NCBI GenBank assembly: GCA_945871455.1
Contig: CAMBXJ010000165.1
Span: forward strand, 1-8,483
DNA from: Asaia bogorensis
GTDB taxonomy: Bacteria; Pseudomonadota; Alphaproteobacteria; Acetobacterales; Acetobacteraceae
Length of the DNA: 8,483 nt
Direction: 5' to 3'
Each line of letters begins with the position of its first letter. The stretch's first letter is position 1. Under the pieces are notes generated by a model. It did no database searches, was not told the DNA's origin, and saw nothing but the letters and a program-made list of their open reading frames with translations. This document shows positions 1-5,483 of this stretch, one piece after another. Made by a program: the position numbers and the translations under genes.

Positions 1-2
1 CC

Positions 3-128
3 GTCGATCTGCAGATCTGGCCCGAAATGATCCATATCTGGCACATCTACCACCCCGCTTTGGACGCCGGCCGGCGCGCCATCGCCGCCGGCGGGGCCTT
101 CGTTCAAAAAACCTTACAAGGAGCATAA
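3..128 (+). CDS. Alpha/beta-hydrolase (esterase/lipase-like), C-terminal fragment
   Basis: Only the last 41 codons are in the window; the gene starts upstream of position 1. The frame ends in TAA at 126-128. The visible peptide runs VDLQIWPEMIHIWHIYHP and continues with DAGRRAIAAGGAFVQ. This matches the end of the hormone-sensitive-lipase/esterase group of alpha/beta hydrolases, where a phrase like 'WPEMIHVWH' carries the catalytic histidine and is followed by a helix with 'GRRAIAxxGAFV'. Either histidine of the HIWH segment could be the catalytic one; I cannot decide which without the rest of the protein. The substrate cannot be told. The stop lies 3 bases before the next start, so the gene is probably cotranscribed with the dehydrogenase that follows. 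Family assignment is recognition from the C-terminal motif only. Confidence 0.7.
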   Translation, partial: VDLQIWPEMIHIWHIYHPALDAGRRAIAAGGAFVQKTLQGA

Positions 129-131
129 GGG

Positions 132-1040
132 ATGATTCGTTTCGATAACCGCGTCGCCATCGTTACAGGGGCCGGCGTTGGCCTTGGCCGTTCGCATGCG
201 ATGCTGCTGGCCTCCCGCGGGGCCAAGGTCGTGGTGAACGATCCCGGCGGCTCGGTCGATGGCTCCGGCGGGGCCGCGGCCGTTGCCGATGCCGTCGTCG
301 CCGCGATCAAGGAAGCGGGCGGGGAAGCCGTGGCCTCCTACGGGTCCGTGTCCGATCCCAAGGCCGCGCAGGGCATTATCGACACCGCGATGGACACCTG
401 GGGCCGCGTCGACATTCTGGTCAACAACGCCGGCATCCTGCGCGACAAGGCGTTCAACAACATGACGTTGGAGGAGTATGAACTCGTCAACGCCGTGCAT
501 CATTTCGGCACCGCCTATTGCACCAAGGCCGCCTGGCCGATCATGCGCAAGCAGGCGTATGGACGGATTGTGGTGACGACGTCCGGTTCCGGCACCGTCG
601 GCAATTTCGGCCAGGCCAACTATGGCGCCGCGAAAATGGCGGTCAACGGCCTGATCAACGTGCTGCGGCATGAGGGTGCGAAATACAACATCCGCTGCAA
701 CGCGATTTCCCCGTCCGCCTGGACGCGCATGACGGAAACCCTGCTGCCGCCGGATGTCGGGCAGTGGATGAAGCCGGAACTCGTGTCCCCCATGGTCGCC
801 TGGCTGTGCAGCGAGGAATGCGACCAGAACGGCGAGATCATGGCCGCGACCGCTGGCGGTTATGCCCGCGTGCAGTATTTCGTCACCGACGGCGCGCAGT
901 TCGATCCGGCCGAACCGGTCACGATCGAGATGATCCAGGACAGCCTGGACACGATCCGCGATCTGGATACCGCGATGCCGTATTTCGGCATGTTCGGCAC
1001 GGTGGAGAAGAAGCTGCGGGCGATGGGCCGCATCAAGTAA
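132..1040 (+). CDS. Short-chain dehydrogenase/reductase, MFE-2 / 17beta-HSD4 reductase-like
   Basis: This is a 302-residue NAD(P)-dependent short-chain dehydrogenase/reductase. The Rossmann glycine motif TGAGVGLG is at residues 12-19, NNAG at 98-101, a catalytic serine candidate at S151 and the YxxxK pair Y164/K168. The phrases 'VVNDPGG', 'GNFGQANYGAAK' and the serine-tyrosine spacing of 13 resemble the (3R)-hydroxyacyl-CoA dehydrogenase part of peroxisomal multifunctional enzyme type 2. The likely role is therefore oxidation of a 3-hydroxyacyl-CoA, steroid or related alcohol in the cytoplasm. The exact substrate is inference. The protein is slightly longer than a classical 250-residue SDR because of a C-terminal extension (about 250-302), and it lacks the hydratase and SCP2 domains of MFE-2. 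The start is supported by AAGGAG at 118-123, 8 bases ahead of the ATG. It follows an esterase-like gene by 3 bases, suggesting a lipid or ester catabolic operon. Confidence 0.9.
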   Translation: MIRFDNRVAIVTGAGVGLGRSHAMLLASRGAKVVVNDPGGSVDGSGGAAAVADAVVAAIKEAGGEAVASYGSVSDPKAAQGIIDTAMDTWGRVDILVNNAGILRDKAFNNMTLEEYELVNAVHHFGTAYCTKAAWPIMRKQAYGRIVVTTSGSGTVGNFGQANYGAAKMAVNGLINVLRHEGAKYNIRCNAISPSAWTRMTETLLPPDVGQWMKPELVSPMVAWLCSEECDQNGEIMAATAGGYARVQYFVTDGAQFDPAEPVTIEMIQDSLDTIRDLDTAMPYFGMFGTVEKKLRAMGRIK

Positions 1041-1054
1041 GTCCGATCCCGTCG

Positions 1055-1090
1055 GAAAGGGCCGGGGCAGGGTTTGCTCCGGTCCGTTTC
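1055..1090 (+). terminator. Strong hairpin after the dehydrogenase, probable terminator
   Basis: Bases 1059-1069 pair with 1075-1085 to make an 11-bp stem (two G-U pairs) closing a 5-base loop. Skipping G1086, GAAA at 1055-1058 pairs with TTTC at 1087-1090. The hairpin begins 15 bases after the dehydrogenase stop. The run of T is short (1087-1089), so this is not a textbook intrinsic terminator, but position and strength suit transcript ending or 3'-end protection. Confidence 0.5.
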
Positions 1091-1160
1091 GGCTGCACTG
1101 CGCCCCACGGCCCGGTCCCGGCGCGCCGATCGAATGCCTGACGCGGACGACGATCGTTCC

Positions 1161-1230
1161 GGTGGGCGGGTAACCGAGGGGAAAGCGTCCCCGGACTGAC
1201 CACCCGCGCCGGGTTCGCGATCGGCGCGCC
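1161..1230 (+). other. Structured untranslated segment upstream of the first lipoprotein
   Basis: The gap at 1041-1281 holds no convincing gene. Within it GCGGGT (1166-1171) can pair with ACCCGC (1202-1207), enclosing a hairpin GGGGA (1178-1182)/TCCCC (1188-1192) with loop AAGCG. A neighbouring, mutually exclusive stem CGCGCC (1205-1210)/GGCGCG (1223-1228) follows. The two outer stems share bases 1205-1207, so they could act as alternatives. I recognise no riboswitch class here. In DNA this GC-rich such stems also occur by chance. Confidence 0.2.
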
Positions 1231-1281
1231 ACGCGCCCGCCCCGCGCCTGCCCCGGGCGGATGAAGCGATGGTGACAGGGT

Positions 1282-1737
1282 ATGACACCGCAAGGCAAAG
1301 CATTCCGTCGAAGCATCGGTCGCGGTTTCGCGCTGCTGGCGATCGTTGGCCTGGCGGGCTGTGCCGAACATTGGGCGAAGCCGGGTGGCACGAAGGCGGA
1401 ACTCGACTTCACCAAGGCCAATTGCGAAGCGGAGAGCTACACCCGCTTCCCGGTGGTGCCGCAACAGATCATGAGCAGTCCCGGCCGTATGCTGCCGCCG
1501 GAAACCCAGTGCACGACAGTGAACGGCAAGACCCAATGTCGCACCATCGGCGGGCAATGGTTGCCACCGACCTTCCGCATCATCGACCTGAACGACAATG
1601 CCCGGGACAGCGCGCGCGTGGTCTGTCTCTATCGCAACGGCTGGGTGCTGGCGGACGATGAAAAGGCAGCCGCCGTGATCACGCGGTCGGGGATTCCGCC
1701 ATCACCACTTGTTCCTCCGTCGCCGGACCGGCCCTGA
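1282..1737 (+). CDS. Small cysteine-containing lipoprotein of unknown function
   Basis: The product has 151 residues. A positively charged N-terminus (residues 1-14) and a hydrophobic stretch (15-25) lead into the lipobox LAGC, with C27 as the lipid-anchored cysteine, so it is exported and anchored in a membrane. The mature part has four more cysteines (C48, C77, C86, C115) that could form two disulfides. The phrase 'KANCEAESYTRFP' near residues 45-57 recalls short lipoproteins of alphaproteobacteria, but I know no function. The C-terminus is proline-rich (about 139-151). An in-frame stop at 1273 leaves the ATG at 1282 as the only good start; its Shine-Dalgarno sequence is weak. It lies 90 bases upstream of a second small lipoprotein. 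Confidence 0.8.
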   Translation: MTPQGKAFRRSIGRGFALLAIVGLAGCAEHWAKPGGTKAELDFTKANCEAESYTRFPVVPQQIMSSPGRMLPPETQCTTVNGKTQCRTIGGQWLPPTFRIIDLNDNARDSARVVCLYRNGWVLADDEKAAAVITRSGIPPSPLVPPSPDRP

Positions 1738-1813
1738 CCGGCAAGAGCCGAACACGCGCCGGATGCAGGGGATTGCCCCGCCGAGCGGTTGAAGGCAGCG
1801 TGGGGCGAGGGGC

Positions 1814-1820
1814 GAGGGGA
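1814..1820 (+). promoter_or_regulatory. Ribosome binding site fixing the start of the second lipoprotein
   Basis: GAGGGGA sits 7 bases before the ATG at 1828. It favours that start over an in-frame TTG at 1789. The TTG start would put 13 unlikely residues ahead of a compact lipoprotein signal peptide. Confidence 0.55.
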
Positions 1821-1827
1821 TGGTTGG

Positions 1828-2223
1828 ATGATACGATTTCCGATTGGGTTGGCAGTGGTGGCGAGCCTTGCTCTTGGCGCCTGTGCGAAGGCGGTGACGA
1901 ACACGGAGGACATGCTGGCCGCCGCCGGATTCGCGCCGCAGCCGGCCGATACGCCCCAACGCCAGGCCGCGCTGAAGACCATGCCGGCGCACAAGCTGTC
2001 GATGCAGAACCGAAAGGGCAAGATCGTCTGGGTCTATGCGGACCCGACAATCTGCAACTGCGTCTATCTGGGCGACGAGCAGGCCTACGACGCGTATCGC
2101 CGCATGGTCGTCCAGAAGAACCTGGCCGACGAACGCCAGGCGGTCGCGCACATGACCGATTATTCCGCCGTGCCATACCCGTTTGCCTGGGACACCTGGG
2201 GGCCTGGCACGCCGTATTACTGA
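1828..2223 (+). CDS. Small lipoprotein with a C-x-C motif, unknown function
   Basis: From the ATG at 1828 the product has 131 residues. A short signal peptide (MIRFPIGLAVVASLA) leads to the lipobox LGAC with C19 as the lipidated residue, so this is a small anchored envelope protein. The best preserved looking part is 'VWVYADPTICNCVYLGDEQAYDAY' near residues 68-90 (written here in two overlapping halves: VWVYADPTICNC and CVYLGDEQAYDAY). Its two cysteines, C76 and C78, form a C-x-C pair. Similar 'YADP..C.C.Y.GDE' lines occur in uncharacterised Rhodospirillales lipoproteins as I recall them, but no function is known to me. The C-terminus is rich in tyrosine, tryptophan and proline. The gene follows another cysteine-bearing lipoprotein and precedes dsbD by about 600 bases, so a link to periplasmic thiol chemistry is possible but unproven. 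The 256 bases after it (2224-2479) hold no gene I can support. Confidence 0.8.
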   Translation: MIRFPIGLAVVASLALGACAKAVTNTEDMLAAAGFAPQPADTPQRQAALKTMPAHKLSMQNRKGKIVWVYADPTICNCVYLGDEQAYDAYRRMVVQKNLADERQAVAHMTDYSAVPYPFAWDTWGPGTPYY

Positions 2224-2479
2224 GTGTCTGGGGCCGAGCGGCAGGGGACCGGATGGGCCGCCGGTTACGATCCGCTCGACCCGCTGTTTGGGACCGGCAT
2301 CCTGCGTGGTGCGCGCCGGATGTGCCCGAAATGCCCATTCAGAACCCGGGCCGGGACCGCGCGTCTTCTCGCCCGCGCCGGCCACCCCGCGAACGATGGT
2401 TCTGGCGTCGCCACCGCCACCCACTATATCTCCTTCCATCCCATTCACCCGCCGGCGCGGCCGGCGGCAGGAAGGACCT

Positions 2480-2827
2480 ATGACCGGCGATCTCGACGAC
2501 GACCCACCCGAGGCAGCCGAGCTGGAACGCTCGGCGGAATGGCGTCTGCGGCAGGTGGACGCGGACCCGTCCGACCAACGCAGCGCGGTGGCGGCCCAAC
2601 AGCTTCGGAAACTGGCGGGCGAACTGCGCCTGCTGCGCGGGTCCGACCTGTATCGGGAATACGTGATGATCTGCAATTGGCTGGGCGAATCCGACGGGCT
2701 GTCGGAATTCGAGATGCTCGCCCATGATTTCCGGACCCGTCTGGGCTTTGGCACCTGGGCCGAGAGCGGGGAGGCCTATCTGCGGGCCCTGATCGACATG
2801 GCCCGAGAGACGTCGGGCACCGGATGA
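2480..2827 (+). CDS. Small acidic cytoplasmic protein of unknown function, coupled to dsbD
   Basis: This is a 115-residue soluble protein without signal peptide or membrane segment. The N-terminus is strongly acidic (MTGDLDDDPPEAAELE). The rest looks helical, with 'QQLRKLAGELRLLRG' near 40-54 and 'WAESGEAYLRALIDMARE' near 93-110. One cysteine (C65) is present. I do not recognise a family. The start is chosen from AGGAAGGA at 2469-2476 just before the ATG; the open frame extends further upstream to 2183, but that part reads as non-coding and overlaps the lipoprotein end. The stop TGA (2825-2827) overlaps the ATG of dsbD (2824-2826) as ATGA, an arrangement typical of translational coupling, so expression is tied to the DsbD transporter. 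Confidence 0.75.
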   Translation: MTGDLDDDPPEAAELERSAEWRLRQVDADPSDQRSAVAAQQLRKLAGELRLLRGSDLYREYVMICNWLGESDGLSEFEMLAHDFRTRLGFGTWAESGEAYLRALIDMARETSGTG

Positions 2828-5091
2828 CGCAAGCTCGCCCGATCGGGACCCATTCCGGGCTGGACCGGATTGCCCTGAAGCACATGTTGGGGGTGCTGAT
2901 CCTGCTGCTGGGCGCATTTTCGTCCGGCCTGGCGCGGGCGGCCGAGACCGCGCCCGTCCAGACCAGCCGGGCGGTTGCGACCCTGGTGACGGACACCGAC
3001 TCGGTGCCGGCGAGCGGGAAATTCCGGGCCGGTTTGCGCCTGCGCCTGGCGGATGGGTGGCACACTTATTGGAAAAATCCCGGCGATGCGGGGGCGCCTC
3101 CGGAATTCACGCTGGAGGTGACCCGGGGCCGTCCCCAGCCGGCGGCGCCAGCGAACAGCCTGGGGGTTGTGCCGCCGACCGGGGCAGGCACCCCACCGTC
3201 AGGGGAAGTACAGCGGGACAGGCCGCTCGCGCCGGGGGGCGGCGTCCAGGATGTGGCGAATCCGCCGTTGGACGGGGTGCAAATCGGCCCCATCGACTGG
3301 CCGACCCCGCGGCGATTGGCCGAAGGGCCGCTGATGACCTACGCCTATACCGGTCAGGTGCTGCTGCCGGTCACGGTCACGCTGCCCGCCACGGACGGAC
3401 CGTTGACCCTGCGTGTCCACGCCACCTGGCTCGTGTGCAAGGACATCTGCGTGCCGGAGGAGGGCGTCTTCCGCCTCGACCTGCCCGCGACATCGGCGCC
3501 GCCGTCAGCCGAGGCGGCGTTGTTCGCGGCGCATGACCGCGCGGTGCCGCGCCCGTCACCCTGGGACGCGCGGATCGCGCCGGACGGCACCTTGTCCGTG
3601 CTCGGGCCGGAGGTCAGCACCGCGACCGTCGCCGATGCCTGGTTCATCCCGGCCGAACCCGGTCTGATCCGCGACGATGCGGCGCAACCGCTGTCGGTGC
3701 GGCCGGGGGTGTTGTCGCTGGCGTTGCAACCGGGCACGGGGTTCCGGTCGGCGGCGGGATTCGAGGGCATACTGTCCATCCGGGACCGCTCGGGCCAGCA
3801 GACCGACCTGATCGTGAAGGCGGAACCCGGGGTGGCCACTGCGTTCCTGTCGCTGCCGCGGATGCTGGCCTTTGCGTTCCTGGGCGGGCTGATCCTGAAC
3901 CTGATGCCATGCGTCTTCCCGGTCCTGGCGATGAAGGCAGTCAAGCTGACGTCGGCGTCGGTCGCCGGTCGGGCCATCGGGCACGCGATCGCCTATACGG
4001 CCGGCGTGTTGGGAATGTTTGCCGCCCTGGCGCTGGCGTTGCTGGCGGCACGGGCCGCCAGTGGGGAGGCCGGTGCAGGAGCCATCGGGGCCGCCGGATG
4101 GGGGTTTCAGTTCCAGTCGCCGGTATTCGTGGCCTGCATGGCCTGGCTGCTGTTCGCGGTCGGCCTGAACCTGTCCGGCGTGTTCCAGGTGGGCGGCGGC
4201 CTGGCGGGTGCCGGCAGTGGGCTGGCGCGGCGCGACGGCTATGCCGGCAGTTTCTTCACCGGATTGCTCGCGGTGCTGGTGGCGACGCCGTGCACGGCGC
4301 CGTTCATGGGCGTGGCGATCGCCGCGGGTCTGGCCGCGCCGCCATCGGTGACGCTGATGGTGTTTCTGGTCATGGGGTTGGGCCTGGCCGCGCCCTATGT
4401 CGCCTTGGCCACCCTGCCGTTTTCGAGACTTCCCGGTTTCGGGCGCTTCGCGTTGAAGCCGGGCGCGTGGATGGACGTGCTGAAGCAGGCGCTGGCGTTC
4501 CCGATGTACGGCGCGGCGGTGTGGTTGCTATGGGTGGTGGCGCAGGGAACCGGCGCCACCGGCGTGCTGACCACCGCGACCGGGTTCGTGCTGCTGGGCT
4601 TTGCCGGCTGGGTCCTGGGGCTGACGCAATGGGGCGCGTCGCGGCCTCGACTTGTGGGGCAGGTTCTGGCCGCGGCGGCGGTGGCGGCGTGCCTGGCGTT
4701 GTTGCCGTCGATCGGGACGGCGCCGCCCGACGCGGCGGCGGCGACCGAGGCCGGGGTCGAGCCGTTCACCCCGGCGCGGCTGTCGGCGCTGCGGGACGCG
4801 GGCCGACCGGTCTTCGTGAACATGACGGCGGCCTGGTGCGTGACCTGTCTGGTGAATGAGCGTCTGGCGATCTCCACGACATCGGTGCGCCACGTGTTCT
4901 CCGAGCAGGGGATCGTCTATCTGAAAGGCGACTGGACTCGCCAGGATGCGGCGATCACCGCCTATCTGCGCCAGAACGGGCGCGATGGCGTTCCGCTTTA
5001 TGTCTATTATCCGCCGAACGGCGCCGCCCCGGTGATCCTGCCGCAGATCCTGACGGAGGGCACGGTACTGGCGGCGCTGGGTCGCGGGTAG
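2824..5091 (+). CDS. dsbD: DsbD-type thiol:disulfide interchange transporter
   Basis: This 755-residue protein moves reducing power from cytoplasmic thioredoxin across the inner membrane to periplasmic thiol proteins. A signal peptide (hydrophobic about 21-37, ARAA near 37-40) precedes the N-terminal periplasmic domain, with GWHTYWKNPGDAG at 78-90 and a cysteine pair C205/C209 (VCKDICVPEEG). The membrane core (about 345-625, roughly eight helices) carries C363 in NLMPCVFPVLAMK and C490 in ATPCTAPFMG, the two transmembrane redox cysteines. The C-terminal thioredoxin-like domain has WCVTC (C672, C675). All three redox modules are therefore intact. Residues about 101-152 look like an insertion compared with relatives as I remember them. 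The start overlaps the previous stop; a downstream ATG at 2884 would shorten the signal region and lose its basic residues. ScsB-type relatives share this layout, so the precise client proteins are unknown. Confidence 0.92.
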   Translation: MTQARPIGTHSGLDRIALKHMLGVLILLLGAFSSGLARAAETAPVQTSRAVATLVTDTDSVPASGKFRAGLRLRLADGWHTYWKNPGDAGAPPEFTLEVTRGRPQPAAPANSLGVVPPTGAGTPPSGEVQRDRPLAPGGGVQDVANPPLDGVQIGPIDWPTPRRLAEGPLMTYAYTGQVLLPVTVTLPATDGPLTLRVHATWLVCKDICVPEEGVFRLDLPATSAPPSAEAALFAAHDRAVPRPSPWDARIAPDGTLSVLGPEVSTATVADAWFIPAEPGLIRDDAAQPLSVRPGVLSLALQPGTGFRSAAGFEGILSIRDRSGQQTDLIVKAEPGVATAFLSLPRMLAFAFLGGLILNLMPCVFPVLAMKAVKLTSASVAGRAIGHAIAYTAGVLGMFAALALALLAARAASGEAGAGAIGAAGWGFQFQSPVFVACMAWLLFAVGLNLSGVFQVGGGLAGAGSGLARRDGYAGSFFTGLLAVLVATPCTAPFMGVAIAAGLAAPPSVTLMVFLVMGLGLAAPYVALATLPFSRLPGFGRFALKPGAWMDVLKQALAFPMYGAAVWLLWVVAQGTGATGVLTTATGFVLLGFAGWVLGLTQWGASRPRLVGQVLAAAAVAACLALLPSIGTAPPDAAAATEAGVEPFTPARLSALRDAGRPVFVNMTAAWCVTCLVNERLAISTTSVRHVFSEQGIVYLKGDWTRQDAAITAYLRQNGRDGVPLYVYYPPNGAAPVILPQILTEGTVLAALGRG
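3124..3279 (+). other. Apparent in-frame insertion within the DsbD N-terminal domain
   Basis: Residues about 101-152 of DsbD are rich in proline and glycine. They separate 'PPEFTLEV' from 'IGPIDWPTPRRL', two segments that in relatives I recall are joined by only a few residues. Codon third positions here are less GC-biased than in the flanking code (for example CCA, GTT, TCA, GTA, AAT, TTG, CAA). I see no clean target duplication or terminal inverted repeats, so its origin is open. The exact borders are estimates. Confidence 0.45.
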
Positions 5092-5400
5092 GGGGCGGGC
5101 GTCGGTCGGAGGCTTGCTTGCGCGCTGGCTCACATGTCTGGGCCGAGCGGGGGCCGGGATGGTGATGGGGCTGTCCCAATGCATGGTTGGGGTGGGCAGC
5201 GGTGTCGTGGGAGGCAACCGGGGTTACGCGGCCTCCATCGTCGATCGTTCCAACTACGCATACCGCCTCGACTTGGATGCCAGTTCGTCATGCAAGCTCT
5301 CGCCGCGGCGATCGAGGTCAAGGAAACCTGGCTGGGTCGTCGTTGCTTCAGGGTTCGTTGTCCGGACCTGGACAATCCGAGTTTTCGCCGGATGGGTAGG
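5092..5400. other. Gene-free stretch between dsbD and the RTX protease
   Basis: These 309 bases are GC-rich. They hold only short overlapping open frames on both strands, without ribosome binding sites or recognisable protein character. No tRNA or clear intrinsic terminator for dsbD was seen. A dyad near its right end is listed separately. Confidence 0.6.
5358..5375. promoter_or_regulatory. Inverted repeat, candidate operator upstream of the RTX protease
   Basis: TTGTCC (5358-5363) and GGACAA (5370-5375) are perfect inverted arms around a 6-base spacer. The site lies about 110 bases ahead of the protease start and just upstream of the AT-rich promoter-like stretch, a suitable place for a dimeric regulator. 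No regulator gene is in the window. Confidence 0.35.
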
Positions 5401-5465
5401 GGGTAATTTTGGAATTTCCCTTTAAATTATGCTGCGCCATACTTAGATCATCTTAGTTATCTTGA
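5401..5465 (+). promoter_or_regulatory. AT-rich promoter/leader region of the RTX protease
   Basis: This short stretch is strikingly rich in A and T against a very GC-rich window (GGGTAATTTTGGAATTTCC, then TTTAAATTATGC). It ends just before the ribosome binding site. Possible -35/-10 pairs are weak: TTTCCC at 5415-5420 with CATACT at 5438-5443, spaced 17. The boxes cannot be fixed by eye. CTTAGATCAT, CTTAGTTAT and CTTGAACCA follow one another from 5442, a loose repeat of about 10 bases. Confidence 0.4.
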
Positions 5466-5468
5466 ACC

Positions 5469-5474
5469 AGGAGG
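5469..5474 (+). promoter_or_regulatory. Strong Shine-Dalgarno site of the RTX protease
   Basis: AGGAGG lies 9 bases before the ATG at 5484. It is the best ribosome binding site in the window, so it fixes this start and implies efficient translation. Confidence 0.8.
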
Positions 5475-5483
5475 CTGCACACC

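Noticed and set aside
114..1421. Minus-strand open frame of 435 codons across the dehydrogenase
   Set aside because: It is antisense to a gene with full SDR motifs; its peptide is rich in Arg, Gly and His, as expected for a shadow in GC-rich DNA.
2425..2430. TATATC as a -10 box before the acidic protein gene
   Set aside because: No acceptable -35 element lies at a suitable distance upstream.
2224..2727. Forward frame with a CPKC pair (MCPKCPFRTR)
   Set aside because: It has a GTG start without a ribosome binding site, runs into the frame of the acidic protein gene, and becomes Arg/Gly/Ala-rich; the CxxC pair is probably chance.
1702..2754. Minus-strand open frame of 350 codons
   Set aside because: It spans three forward genes or gaps, is Arg/Pro/Ser-rich without domain character, and has no ribosome binding site.
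2225..5150. Similar short strings after two genes: TGTCTGGGGCCGAGCGG (2225-2241) and TGTCTGGGCCGAGCGG (5135-5150)
   Set aside because: They differ by one G and similarity hardly extends beyond; with only two copies in GC-rich DNA, chance cannot be excluded.
5114..5425. Short forward frames in the gap before the protease
   Set aside because: Three overlapping frames are equally open, none has a ribosome binding site or recognisable composition.
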